A stretch of 64,000 bases of DNA from Marinicella meishanensis (lineage in GTDB: Bacteria; Pseudomonadota; Gammaproteobacteria; Xanthomonadales; Marinicellaceae): positions 62,001 to 126,000 of the forward strand of contig NZ_JAIOUV010000001.1 in the NCBI RefSeq assembly GCF_019931145.1. Direction: 5' to 3'. Positions 9,526-18,265 of this stretch are shown piece after piece. How positions within the stretch are numbered: position 1 is the first letter of the stretch; each line of letters starts with the position of its first letter. A program made the translations under genes and the position numbers. Under the pieces are notes generated by a model. It was not told the DNA's origin. It saw only the letters and a list, made by a program, of their open reading frames with translations, and ran no database searches.

Positions 9526-12102
9526 TCATTCAAAATCATCCAAAAAGATCACATCAGGATTCCAAATCGGCTGTTGATACAAATACGCTTCGTCATGACC
9601 AGGGTGACCCAAGCGACCGGTGAGGCTGCCATGGTCGGCCATGAACACCACGCCGACGGTTGGTGAGGCACTGGTCAAATCTGACCTGATTTGGATTTCC
9701 AATTCAACTTCATCGATGGTTTCGGTGCCATCAATCATCCGCGAAACGATCTGTCGATGCTGCGTCGCCGTGTCAATCAGCACCAAATCCCGATTGCCAT
9801 CGGTGTCACCGGCAAATTCAGGGTTGCTGCCACCTCGATTGTTGTTGTCATCTGGATCAACATCGGTGAATACATAGCCGACATAACGGCCGGCATCAGA
9901 CACCGCCACCTGACTGATGCCTGAGGTGCCGGCTTGGGTCAAGGGCACACCCTGTTGATTCAATGACACCAAAGTGTGGTCACCTGCCAAGCGATCGTAC
10001 AACAACACCTGCGAGTTGTTGGCACCGCTGTAGTCATCAGCAGTCAAGTTGTCCGCGTCGGTGATGAAAGCCACCCAACGCCCATCGGCTGATATGGCCG
10101 GATCGCGTGACTGGTCGTTGGCTTCGGTGCCACCCATGGTTTGAGATATCCGCACCGTACCACCACCCAATTGCCTGAGGAACACATCGGTTTGGCCATT
10201 GCCGTCGTGGTTGACGATCTGGTCGTTATCTGAGGTGTAAGTGACCCACAACTCCCCAGCCAGCCCGCTGAAATCAAATTCTTCGGATCCGGCGGCTTGC
10301 CCAGCCATGTCCTCACTGATCAGCACCACCTGACCGTTGTTTGGGTTATAAGCATACACATCACGTTGACCATTGCTGTCGTTGGGCACCAAGTCCTCGA
10401 AGGTGTCGAACACCACCACCCCTTGGTCATTGACCCGATTGTTAAAGCCTTCGGCAATCTGCAAAAAGGCGTTGTTTTGACGGTCATAACGGTACAAAAA
10501 ATAGCTGCCCAAAGAATTCAGGCCCATGGGTGGTTCATACTGGGTCCGAAACGACACATAGCGCCCTGAAGGCGACAAGGCCGGTTCATAGGTGCTGATG
10601 TTGGCTGCGAGTCGATCCATGATGCCGTTGTCACGATTCAACACAAACAAATCCAAGGTGTCATTCAAGGGTTCGGGCACCAAATTGGGGGATTTGCTGG
10701 AGAGTAAAACAGTCAACTGGTCGCTGCTGATTTTGACGTGGTTGATGTCATCCATCACCGTTTCTGGGGTGAAAGCCGCCACGTGTTCTTGTTGCATGGA
10801 GCCGTCGGTAAAGTCATGCTGTAAGATCGAGGTATTGGGCCCAAATGTGGGTGTTAAGGTCAGGTCGGTGGCCGCGGTGGTGAACAACAACTGTTCACCA
10901 AAGACCCCCAATTGTGGGTCATAACTGTGGCCATTGGCTTTTTCTCCCAAAGCGTTCTGCGACACCAAGGTCAACACACCGGTGGCGGTGTCATAAGCAT
11001 ACAAATCATAATCACCATTGGTTGAACTCGGGAACATCTCATCCGATGATTCGGTGAACGCCACCCGCGTTCCATCGCCACTGATCGCCACATCACTGAA
11101 ACTGCTGTGATTGAGCAGTTGGTTGCCCAAGTCATCCACATTGAGGCGGGTGATGGTGCCACTGTCATACCAAAACACATCGATGCGGTTGTTGCTGTCA
11201 TCGGCCACCAGGTCTTCTTGTCTCGAGGAGAACACCACCGTGCCTTGATTGCTGACTTGCCCAGCCCAGCCAGAAAACTCACTGTCACTGGAATTGACTC
11301 CGCCGGGGGTGACATTGATGAGGGTTCTGGCGTCATTCAACCGATCCAGCACGAACAGGTTGTCACCGCTGTTATTGATCACCTCTGCACTTAAATTATC
11401 CGCCCGAGAAACCATCAAGACATATCGCCCACTGCTGGAAACATGTTCATTGTGGGTGTCGCCATCAGCGGCCGCCGCACCATCCAGTGAGGTGCTCAAC
11501 AAGGTGTAACTGTCATCGCTCAAATCTTTGCGGTAGATTTGGGTCGAATTGTTGCCGACGTGCAAAGGATCAATGGCTGTGCGGCTGCTGAAAATCACGC
11601 CCTGCCCATCATCTGACAGATACAGTTCACCGCTGGTGATTTCGACCATGCCATTGCTGCCAAAACCACTTTCGTTGAACAGTTCGCCAGTCACCAGGTC
11701 TTTGATGTACAGCTGATAAGCCTCACCATTGCCGCCAGGATACTCGGTCGCTTGACTGGCAAAGGCCACGTAGCGACCATCAAATGAAGGACGTGAAAAC
11801 GAATAAATGCCCTCAGACAAAGCCTGCTGACCACTTTGGCTCACTGAGACCAATTGGGTGGTCTCCGTTTGCAAATCCCTGATGAACAAATCCTCAATGT
11901 GATTCGCATCGTTGTTCACCAGGTTATTGGCTTTGCTGACAAAGCTGATGTAACGACCGGTGTTGGACAACCGCAAATCTTCGGCCCCGTGATCGGCCAA
12001 CAAGCCCACATCCAAATTGGGCTCGGTCAACCAGGACAACTCATTGGCCGTGGCCCGATCAACTGACCACAACAAACCCCAAAAGAACACCACTCTTAAC
12101 AT
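9526..12102 (-). CDS. Secreted TolB-like PD40 propeller protein with C-terminal IFxDxFE tail
   Basis: The product is about 858 residues. I prefer the ATG at 12102 because GGGGA precedes it by seven bases and a signal peptide follows (MLRVVFFWGLLWSVDRATA); an in-frame ATG at 12132 adds ten residues. The body is a long series of WD40-like PD40 repeats, recognisable by recurring SxxGRYVxFxS and SxDGTRVAFxS strands, for example SNTGRYISFVSKA, SFDGRYVAFASQA, SSSGRYVLMVSRA, SADGRWVAFITDA and SDAGRYVGYVF, with '..DLFVxDR' strands between. This predicts one or more beta-propellers outside the cytoplasm. The protein ends PDVIFLDDFE, almost identical to the tail of the CSLREA protein. Substrate or partner is unknown. 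Confidence 0.87.
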   Translation of the reverse strand: MLRVVFFWGLLWSVDRATANELSWLTEPNLDVGLLADHGAEDLRLSNTGRYISFVSKANNLVNNDANHIEDLFIRDLQTETTQLVSVSQSGQQALSEGIYSFSRPSFDGRYVAFASQATEYPGGNGEAYQLYIKDLVTGELFNESGFGSNGMVEITSGELYLSDDGQGVIFSSRTAIDPLHVGNNSTQIYRKDLSDDSYTLLSTSLDGAAAADGDTHNEHVSSSGRYVLMVSRADNLSAEVINNSGDNLFVLDRLNDARTLINVTPGGVNSSDSEFSGWAGQVSNQGTVVFSSRQEDLVADDSNNRIDVFWYDSGTITRLNVDDLGNQLLNHSSFSDVAISGDGTRVAFTESSDEMFPSSTNGDYDLYAYDTATGVLTLVSQNALGEKANGHSYDPQLGVFGEQLLFTTAATDLTLTPTFGPNTSILQHDFTDGSMQQEHVAAFTPETVMDDINHVKISSDQLTVLLSSKSPNLVPEPLNDTLDLFVLNRDNGIMDRLAANISTYEPALSPSGRYVSFRTQYEPPMGLNSLGSYFLYRYDRQNNAFLQIAEGFNNRVNDQGVVVFDTFEDLVPNDSNGQRDVYAYNPNNGQVVLISEDMAGQAAGSEEFDFSGLAGELWVTYTSDNDQIVNHDGNGQTDVFLRQLGGGTVRISQTMGGTEANDQSRDPAISADGRWVAFITDADNLTADDYSGANNSQVLLYDRLAGDHTLVSLNQQGVPLTQAGTSGISQVAVSDAGRYVGYVFTDVDPDDNNNRGGSNPEFAGDTDGNRDLVLIDTATQHRQIVSRMIDGTETIDEVELEIQIRSDLTSASPTVGVVFMADHGSLTGRLGHPGHDEAYLYQQPIWNPDVIFLDDFE

Positions 12103-12163
12103 GACAAATCCCCAAAAAATGAAAGGCTTCATTCTAGGAAATGGGTGGAGCTGAAACCTGAAA

Positions 12164-12222
12164 GGCTGCTGAATTCATCCTGAATTCAGCAGCCAATGGG
12201 CCCCAAGCCATGGTTTGGGGCC
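12164..12222 (-). terminator. Two tandem strong hairpins downstream of the ECF operon
   Basis: The first hairpin has a perfect 13-bp stem, GGCTGCTGAATTC (12164-12176) and its complement (12182-12194), with a 5-base loop; on the minus strand CCTTTC follows. The second has an 8-bp stem, GGCCCCAA (12199-12206) with TTGGGGCC (12215-12222). They lie just past the stop of the minus-strand gene ending at 12244 and before the PD40 start, so transcription termination or mRNA end protection is likely. The U-run is short. Confidence 0.6.
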
Positions 12223-12243
12223 TGATCAGTCAGAACCTCTGTA

Positions 12244-13215
12244 TCAGCGCAGGCTGCCGCACTTGTGACCTGAAGTGGGCGTACCTATGGCATTCAGTAA
12301 ATGAATGGGTGGGCGATAATTAGATCCAATTGTGCCGGCAGATGTGGTTGCGTAAGGGGATTCTTGTTTGGTTTGGATCAACTGGTCCAAATATTGATTC
12401 CAGGGTGGTTTTCCATGGGTGCGCTTGAGTCTCTCGATGGCATCCTCGCTGGCTTTTTCTTGGGTTTTTTTGGCTGGTGTGATTTTACCGTAAACGATGA
12501 ATGGTCCACCGTTCTCAAAGCCGCTTGGTCCAATGCCCACTCGCAATATTTTAAGTAAATGATCTCCTTCCAAACCCACATGAATGGTGCCTTTGTAGTA
12601 TGTGCCTATGGGCTGCCAATCTTTCAGGGGTTTGAGTGATAATTCCACATTATTGAGCCCGGGTACGCCTGTTTTCAATCGCTCACCGAAACCAGTGTAA
12701 TCGCCCAAATAATAAGTTTCGTTATAGATCACCGCCGAGCGATTGAAGCACATGTGATTCAATCCAAAGTTATCAGCGGTCAATTCGATGGCCTCGGGTT
12801 GTGCGGCTTTCAATTTGGGCACCACATTGAGGCGGATCTGACCTTCGGTGAAGTCATAAAGTACATGCGATGACATTGCAAGCTGTGAAACATCTATCTT
12901 TTGATCAAGCAAGGCATCGTCTTTTTGCTTGAGGTAAAACAACAGATGCAATTGGTTTTCTTCATTCAAAAACATTTCTAGATTCCAGGGACCGCCGGGT
13001 TTGAGGTGATCGATGTATTCATTTTTCATTGAACGGTATGTTGAAGTGTGGCCTGGAAATACGCGGTGTGTTGCCAATTCTTCAATCATTTCCTGATCTG
13101 AATTGGGTGTGAAATAAAGCGCCATTTCTACAAATATGGTGGCTGGTTGTTCAGCCTGGACGTAAGCTCCCACAACAACGTTCCACAGCAAAATCCAATT
13201 GAAGAGGTGTCTCAT
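12244..13215 (-). CDS. Exported protein of unknown function, third gene of an ECF sigma operon
   Basis: The product is about 323 residues. The ATG at 13215 overlaps the upstream stop as ATGA and has GGGAGA eight bases before it, so it is translationally coupled. The N-terminus (MRHLFNWILLWNVVVGAYVQAEQP) is a signal peptide. The mature protein is mixed alpha/beta with no family I recognise. It has few cysteines (one near HMCFNR, one near the end in HKCGSLR), a stretch of charged helix (KKTQEKASEDAIERLKRTHG), and a C-terminal region rich in small residues. Its position after a sigma factor and an anti-sigma-like membrane protein suggests it is the envelope target or sensor of that system. This is a context inference only. 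Confidence 0.7.
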   Translation of the reverse strand: MRHLFNWILLWNVVVGAYVQAEQPATIFVEMALYFTPNSDQEMIEELATHRVFPGHTSTYRSMKNEYIDHLKPGGPWNLEMFLNEENQLHLLFYLKQKDDALLDQKIDVSQLAMSSHVLYDFTEGQIRLNVVPKLKAAQPEAIELTADNFGLNHMCFNRSAVIYNETYYLGDYTGFGERLKTGVPGLNNVELSLKPLKDWQPIGTYYKGTIHVGLEGDHLLKILRVGIGPSGFENGGPFIVYGKITPAKKTQEKASEDAIERLKRTHGKPPWNQYLDQLIQTKQESPYATTSAGTIGSNYRPPIHLLNAIGTPTSGHKCGSLR

Positions 13216-13550
13216 GATTTGTTCTCCCAAATGATGGTGATGGATTGATGAAGACCGTCTGGTGATTCATCACTTTGAACGATGGAGTATCCACCGGGGT
13301 TTTTTTGTGCATCTTCATGCTGCCCAACCGCACTTTCTGCTTGATCAGGTGTGGCTTCGAGCAGTTGGAACTGCACCACATTCAAAGTCAAAGACAGCAA
13401 CAAGGCTGCTGCCATGGACCATTGCCAAAATGGTTTGAGGTTGATTGAGCCAATGGCTGGTTGTCCAAACAATTCATCGGCTTTGGTTTGATATCTCGCA
13501 CTGGCAGGCTTCAATGAGAGTGATTTCAGTATGTCTTCGGGTTGATTCAT
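13212..13550 (-). CDS. Small single-pass membrane protein, anti-sigma-like
   Basis: The product is 112 residues. The cytoplasmic N-terminal part, about 42 residues, ends at a single hydrophobic segment (FWQWSMAAALLLSLTLNVVQF), followed by an acidic outer region of about 45 residues. The gene overlaps the sigma factor gene upstream (ATGA) and the exported-protein gene downstream (ATGA). Size, topology and position fit an anti-sigma factor or regulatory subunit that holds the ECF sigma at the membrane. I see no zinc-binding HxxxCxxC (ZAS) motif, so it would be a non-classical one. The alternative is a small structural membrane protein co-expressed with the sigma factor. Confidence 0.7.
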   Translation of the reverse strand: MNQPEDILKSLSLKPASARYQTKADELFGQPAIGSINLKPFWQWSMAAALLLSLTLNVVQFQLLEATPDQAESAVGQHEDAQKNPGGYSIVQSDESPDGLHQSITIIWENKS

Positions 13551-14008
13551 GGTGTTGACTCCTGGAGCTTTTCGATGGCCCGGCGGTAACGCGAAGCCAC
13601 GGTATTGATGGATTGATTGCTGCTGAGGGCGATTTCTTTGAAGGTCAAGCCACCGATGGCTTTCATGACCAACAACTGCTGTTCTGCTTCAGACAGTTGT
13701 GACATGAGTTGCAACACGGTTTGTTGTTGGTGGCGCAAAGCCGGATCGGCTTGTTGCCAATCAATCACCTCCGTCCAAGTGGATTGATGGCGCATGGATT
13801 GTTGGCGCAACCGCAGGGCCTGATTGCGCACGGCGCGATACACATAGGCCACCAAATTGTCGGGCTCGGCCGGGGTTTCGGCCACCGCCAACAAGGCTTC
13901 ATGCACCGCATCCTCAGCCAACTGACGGTTTTTGGTGATCGCCAAAGCGCACACATACCATCGCTGTTGGTGCTTTTGAAACAGTGGCCCCAGTTGCTTT
14001 ATCCTCAT
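13547..14008 (-). CDS. ECF-type RNA polymerase sigma factor
   Basis: The product is 153 residues. Region 2 is recognisable (WYVCALAITKNRQLAEDAVHEALLAVAE...NLVAYVYRAVRNQALRLRQQ) with the DAVHEALL helix that contacts core polymerase. Region 4 follows (LSEAEQQLLVMKAIGGLTFKEIALSSNQSINTVASRYRRAIEKLQE), an HTH typical of sigma-70 region 4. The linker is short and there is no extra domain. It is the first gene of a three-gene operon with ATGA overlaps, followed by a small membrane protein and an exported protein. ECF factors usually control an envelope or stress regulon and often their own operon; the promoter in the 160-bp gap before the alkaline phosphatase gene was not resolved. Confidence 0.9.
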   Translation of the reverse strand: MRIKQLGPLFQKHQQRWYVCALAITKNRQLAEDAVHEALLAVAETPAEPDNLVAYVYRAVRNQALRLRQQSMRHQSTWTEVIDWQQADPALRHQQQTVLQLMSQLSEAEQQLLVMKAIGGLTFKEIALSSNQSINTVASRYRRAIEKLQESTP

Positions 14009-14171
14009 ACTTACAGATTTTTATTCATATGAGTGTCGGGCGGGGGATTTTTGTGCATCAGGGCTGAAGTTTTTTTACTTTGGGTGGTGAATCACCAGCT
14101 GCCCTTCTCCTTGCATTCGTGATAAGGTGGTTGGGTTTTGATTTGTTGTTGATTCTCAGCACCACCCGCTC

Positions 14172-15359
14172 ATGAATGATTGGAAAAAAATCAGTGCCTT
14201 GTCACTGTTGTTCTTTGCCTTGTTGTTGGCTTTGTTCATCTACCTGTTCAAAATCAACATTTCATTGCCTTCGAATAACTTGCCCTTCGTGGCCGAAGCA
14301 AAACGCCAAACACCGCTGCCCACTTGGCAGGGGACACGGCCAAAGAACATCATTGTGTTCATTGCCGATGGCATGGGATTCAGTCATTTGACAGTGGCCA
14401 TGCACACCCAACAACAAGCCGGTCAATCCTCGGTCTGGCAACAATTCGAGGTCAAAACTTGGCATGATGCGCGCTCCCACTACGGTCCTTTGACCGATTC
14501 TGAGGCTGCTGCCACGGCCATGGCCACGGGTCACTCAACCGCTTTTGGTCACATCGGCATGGACGCCGAACAAAACCACCTGAGCAATGTCTTTGAACTG
14601 GCATCCGCCCAAGGTATGGTGACTGGGGTGGTGACCGATTCATATGTTTGGGATGGCACACCTGCTGGTTTCACCACCCACATCCGCAATGAAGACGATG
14701 CCAGAAACATCCTCAAGCAACAGGCCAACAGCCAGTTGGCACTGCTGTTTGGTGAGCTGGAAGATTTGGGTGAAGGCCTGGTCCCTGAACAGGCTGAAAC
14801 GGAATCCATCTTGAGCCAACGGTTTCAATTACTGGACAAATCCCTGACCTTGCCGGCACAAACCGAACCACTGCCACCCATCGCAGTTTTGTATGATGAA
14901 GATGAAATTCAAAACCTGAACTCATCGCCCAACCTACCGCAAATGACCGCCACGGCGCTGCAGTATTTGTCATGGCACCAGCAGCCCATGCTGCTGTTGG
15001 TCGAAAGTGAGGAGCTGGACTCGGCATCCCACACCAATGATGCAGATCGGGTCATTGCCGGCTTGCAAGTCATTCAACACACCCTGGCGGTGCTGCTGCA
15101 GTACACCGCCGAAAATCCCGACACTTTGCTGGTATTCACCGCCGATCACGAAACCGGTGGGCTGGCCGCCACCGCCGACTACACCACCTACCCCGATCTA
15201 CAAATGCGCTGGTCAACCAGGCACCACACGGCGGTGGTGGTGCCCTTGTTGGCCACAGGCCCTGGGGCCCAAGCATTTACCCGGGTCCAACGCAACACGG
15301 ACATTGGTCTGGTGCTGAAAGACTTGTTGACTCCACATGAGGCAACAACGACGCCATAA
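14172..15359 (+). CDS. Alkaline phosphatase family protein
   Basis: The product is 395 residues, with an N-terminal hydrophobic segment (residues 8-26) serving as signal anchor, so it acts in the periplasm. Alkaline phosphatase metal and catalytic residues are in order: IADGMG with D66, TDSEAAATAMATG with the nucleophile S110 after D109, VTDSYVWDGTPAGF (about 154-167), D283 and H287 in LDSASHTND, and TADHETGG with D325 and H326. It should hydrolyse phosphomonoesters with two zinc ions. The DSEAAATA motif differs from the common DSAASATA at one small residue after the serine. The protein is somewhat shorter than PhoA (about 450). No pho box was identified. A bidirectional terminator follows. 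Confidence 0.9.
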   Translation: MNDWKKISALSLLFFALLLALFIYLFKINISLPSNNLPFVAEAKRQTPLPTWQGTRPKNIIVFIADGMGFSHLTVAMHTQQQAGQSSVWQQFEVKTWHDARSHYGPLTDSEAAATAMATGHSTAFGHIGMDAEQNHLSNVFELASAQGMVTGVVTDSYVWDGTPAGFTTHIRNEDDARNILKQQANSQLALLFGELEDLGEGLVPEQAETESILSQRFQLLDKSLTLPAQTEPLPPIAVLYDEDEIQNLNSSPNLPQMTATALQYLSWHQQPMLLLVESEELDSASHTNDADRVIAGLQVIQHTLAVLLQYTAENPDTLLVFTADHETGGLAATADYTTYPDLQMRWSTRHHTAVVVPLLATGPGAQAFTRVQRNTDIGLVLKDLLTPHEATTTP

Positions 15360-15382
15360 ACACCCCTGATTTGACCCAAAAA

Positions 15383-15403
15383 AACCACCCTGTCTGGGTG
15401 GTT
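15383..15403. terminator. Bidirectional intrinsic terminator
   Basis: An 8-bp perfect stem, AACCACCC / GGGTGGTT, with loop TGTCT, is flanked by A-runs on the left and TCTTGCTTT on the right. It lies between the convergent alkaline phosphatase gene and the M56 gene, so it can terminate both. Confidence 0.8.
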
Positions 15404-15426
15404 TCTTGCTTTAATTGGTTTGACGA

Positions 15427-17787
15427 TCAGCTGATCGCGGCCAACACCCGGTTGCGTTCAAAGTTGCTGCCGATGCTGTTCGCGGCGGCTTTGATGCGGG
15501 CTTTGATGGCGTCATTCATGGCCGGCTGGCGGCTGATGCTGAGCAACAAGTTGGCCAATTCAAAATCCGAACCGATGTGTTCGGCCGCGGCTTCGATCAT
15601 GCGGGCCAAATGCGCTTCTGGCACGTTAAACTTGAGCAAATCGGCATACACTTTTTTCATCTCGAAATCAGAGCCTATGTGACTGGCCAGATCCAGATAG
15701 GCGGTGAACAAAGCCTCATCGGCTTGTTCGATGTGTTGATTGGCAGCCAACATGACTTTGGCCAATTCGAAATCCGAGCCGATGGCGGTGGCCAAGGCAA
15801 ACAGGTTTTGTACATTCACCCCTTGATCGCCGCGTTGATCCAGATAAGCGATCAACACCTTGGCCATTTCAAAGTCCGATCCAATGCTTTCAGCGGCGGT
15901 GAAATAGGCTTGGTTGATGGCGGTGCTGGGTGGTAATTGCGGCAGCACGTTGAGCATGGTTTTGGCCATTTCGAAGTCCGAACCAATGCTGCCAGTAGCG
16001 GCAAAAAAGTCCAACCACTGACCTTCTGATTCGATCTCTTGGGTGGCCACCATGGCCGACAACACATGTGCCAACTCAAAGTCCGAACCGATGTCGGCCG
16101 CCAGGGTCATGGCCTGTGACAAATCGCGATCACTCAATACAGACAAGCTGAACAAATGCTTGAGGTAGGCTTTGCGCACAAAATCACTGTGGATCAAAGC
16201 CACTTCTTCCAACACACCTTGATCTCCGTGGTGGGATTGAATGCGTTCGACCCGGGCTTCCGCCTGCAAGCCGGTTTCCCGATAAACCATGGGTATGACG
16301 CTGGCAAACCAGCGCCTGGCAGCGGCATCAAAGGCTTGCTCATCACCCTCGTACCAATAAGTGTAGGCGGCATTTTCGGCATTGGTCCCGGGCGCACTTT
16401 CAATCAAAATGCGTTGTTTGATGCCCCCTTCGCTGTGGGTCAGATCAAAGCGGCTGTTGCTGGGGAAGGCCAGAATTTGACTTTCGTCGTCATTGAATTG
16501 AATGTCGCCTTTGAGCTTGGCTTTGACTTTCAGTTGGCGGTCATCGCGGGAAGAACTGATCGATATTTCAGTCTCACCACCATCGGTGCTGATGTGGTGG
16601 TAGGATGAGCCACTGGCATGGTGGATGTTGGTCAGGACCGAATGGGTTTGGGCCACCACGCCAGGGGCGGTCACCACGATCAGGGCCAAAATGCCCATCA
16701 GACCCATGGTCCACAGGCGGCTGGTTCGTTTGTTTTGGGGCTGCATGATGTTTTCCACACGTTGCAGCAGTTGGCTTTTCTTTGATGTCATAGCGGGTAC
16801 CATTAGGGGTTGAGGTTGTTGATTGAGCTGTCTGGGTTGTTGGGCTTTGGCCACATCAACCAAAGTCACTGCCAGGGCCTTGGGATTGTTGGTCCAGGTG
16901 GTGGCCAGGGCATCGGCTTGTTGTTCGGTGGCTTGGTGAATGTGTTGGGTCAACAGGCGGTTCAGTGGTTGGAAGAACAACACCATCTGCCACCATTGGT
17001 TGATGGCCAGCCACAGCCCATCACGGCGTTTGATGTGGGCCAATTCATGGGCCAGGGCGGCTTCAATTTGTTCGGCTCGACACTGTTGCAAAAAGGCCGT
17101 TGGGCACACCACTTCGCGGTGCAAGGCAATCGGTGAAGTCAACACTTCCGATTGGCTCAATCGGGTGTTGGCCGGCAAGCCACTGTGTACCAACAAGCGA
17201 TGGAAAGCGGTGAGGGTGTCCGGGTTGGTTACGGCCTGTCTGGATTGCATCAGCCAACACCATTGGCGCTGACTGTGTCGGTGTCGATAAACCAAACCGA
17301 TCAATCCGGCCAGCCAAATCAATGACCACCACATGGCTGGGTTGATTGGGTCTGGCTGGCCATTTCTTTGGCCAAGATCTTGCCCAATCCCTTGCCCCAC
17401 ATGCGGCTTGATGTCTGCGCCCTCTGGGTGGCTGGGTGCGGGGGTGTGCTCTGTCGGCACGGTGACCACTGGGTCAGTCTTGGCTGAACTGCGGTTTGGT
17501 GGTTTGACTGTTGGTTGCTTGCTGACCAAAGGTTGGTTGGATGGCTGCCATTGTGCAGGGCTCCAGGTCATGGCCCCCTGGGGAATCCAGCCTTGGGTCT
17601 GTACCCAGGCCGTGCACAAGCCCAGCAACAACACCGACTTCATGACCCATTCACCCAAACGATCAAAGGCCAACAAGCCCAGTCGGATGGCCACCAACAC
17701 CAGGCCAATCAGCACGGTGGAGTGAATGAAATAGTTGACCGCAAACAGCATCAGCTGTTCGGCCAAAGTTTGGATGGTCTCAATCAC
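15427..17787 (-). CDS. BlaR1-like M56 metallopeptidase with seven IGSDFE repeats
   Basis: The product is 786 residues. The start is GTG at 17787, overlapping the BlaI stop by 8 bp. N-terminal membrane helices occur at about 20-42, 47-60 and 151-168. The M56 zinc site is HELAH at 247-251, within AALAHELAHIKRRDG. A further membrane segment follows (LWTMGLMGILALIVVTAPGVVA). In BlaR1 proteins this protease cleaves or activates cleavage of the paired repressor on signal. Instead of a penicillin-binding sensor domain, residues about 566-786 carry seven copies of IGS[DN]FE with a period of 34-35 residues, probably a helical solenoid in the periplasm. Related M56 proteins have SSDYEK-type repeats. 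The signal sensed is unknown and need not be a beta-lactam. Confidence 0.9.
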   Translation of the reverse strand: MIETIQTLAEQLMLFAVNYFIHSTVLIGLVLVAIRLGLLAFDRLGEWVMKSVLLLGLCTAWVQTQGWIPQGAMTWSPAQWQPSNQPLVSKQPTVKPPNRSSAKTDPVVTVPTEHTPAPSHPEGADIKPHVGQGIGQDLGQRNGQPDPINPAMWWSLIWLAGLIGLVYRHRHSQRQWCWLMQSRQAVTNPDTLTAFHRLLVHSGLPANTRLSQSEVLTSPIALHREVVCPTAFLQQCRAEQIEAALAHELAHIKRRDGLWLAINQWWQMVLFFQPLNRLLTQHIHQATEQQADALATTWTNNPKALAVTLVDVAKAQQPRQLNQQPQPLMVPAMTSKKSQLLQRVENIMQPQNKRTSRLWTMGLMGILALIVVTAPGVVAQTHSVLTNIHHASGSSYHHISTDGGETEISISSSRDDRQLKVKAKLKGDIQFNDDESQILAFPSNSRFDLTHSEGGIKQRILIESAPGTNAENAAYTYWYEGDEQAFDAAARRWFASVIPMVYRETGLQAEARVERIQSHHGDQGVLEEVALIHSDFVRKAYLKHLFSLSVLSDRDLSQAMTLAADIGSDFELAHVLSAMVATQEIESEGQWLDFFAATGSIGSDFEMAKTMLNVLPQLPPSTAINQAYFTAAESIGSDFEMAKVLIAYLDQRGDQGVNVQNLFALATAIGSDFELAKVMLAANQHIEQADEALFTAYLDLASHIGSDFEMKKVYADLLKFNVPEAHLARMIEAAAEHIGSDFELANLLLSISRQPAMNDAIKARIKAAANSIGSNFERNRVLAAIS

Positions 17788-18169
17788 GGCGCACCTCCTG
17801 ATCCAGCAAGGCTTTGATTTTCAGCAAGTCATCTTCAGACACCGTTTCTTGGTCCACCAAGTGGTGCACCAAGGCTTCAGGTTCACCATCGAACAATTGC
17901 TGCAACAAACTGCCCAACATCGATGAGCGCACTTCGGCTTCACTGACTTGGGCTTGATAGAGGTATTGGCGGCCGTCTTTTTCGTAACCAATGACGCCCT
18001 TTTCCTGTAAGCGCTTGAGCATGGTCGCCACCGTGGTCAAGGCCAGCGGTTTGTGTTGGTTCAGTAGTTGGTGCACTTCACTGACACTGAGTTTGTCGTG
18101 CTGCCACAACACTTTCATCACTTCGATTTGAGCCTGGCTGAGCTTGATGGCGGGTCTGGTTTGGGTCAT
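17780..18169 (-). CDS. BlaI/MecI/CopY-family repressor
   Basis: The product is 129 residues, standard for the family. The winged helix is clear (LSQAQIEVMKVLWQHDKLSVSEVHQLLN...LALTTVATMLKRLQEKGVIGYEKDGRQYLYQA), and the C-terminal helices mediate dimerisation. The downstream M56 peptidase overlaps by 8 bp, the usual blaI-blaR pairing, in which repressor cleavage relieves repression. Two near-perfect ACTACA-N2-TGTAGT palindromes lie immediately upstream, fitting the known TACA/TGTA recognition of BlaI proteins and indicating autoregulation. No beta-lactamase gene is adjacent. Confidence 0.94.
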   Translation of the reverse strand: MTQTRPAIKLSQAQIEVMKVLWQHDKLSVSEVHQLLNQHKPLALTTVATMLKRLQEKGVIGYEKDGRQYLYQAQVSEAEVRSSMLGSLLQQLFDGEPEALVHHLVDQETVSEDDLLKIKALLDQEVRRD

Positions 18170-18184
18170 GGGATGTGATTAATT

Positions 18185-18222
18185 ACTACAACTGTAGTTT
18201 AATTTAATACTACATGTGTAGT
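18185..18222 (-). promoter_or_regulatory. Tandem BlaI-type operators
   Basis: ACTACA-AC-TGTAGT occupies 18185-18198 and ACTACA-TG-TGTAGT occupies 18209-18222. Both have perfect 6-bp arms and their centres are 24 bp apart. They match the TACA...TGTA operator logic of BlaI/MecI repressors and lie 16-53 bp upstream of the BlaI start. The spacing of little more than two helical turns suggests two dimers bound side by side. Confidence 0.85.
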
Positions 18223-18265
18223 TTGTCAATCCATTTTTACATTTTTTGTCACCCAGCAAGACGGA

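Noticed and set aside
15427-16100. Recurring DNA motif in the 3' half of the M56 gene, at first suspected to be a CRISPR or intergenic repeat
   Set aside because: It is in frame and encodes the IGSDFE protein repeat with codon variation, so it is a protein repeat.
15427-18169. Beta-lactam resistance locus
   Set aside because: BlaI and M56 are present, but there is no beta-lactamase or penicillin-sensor domain in the window.
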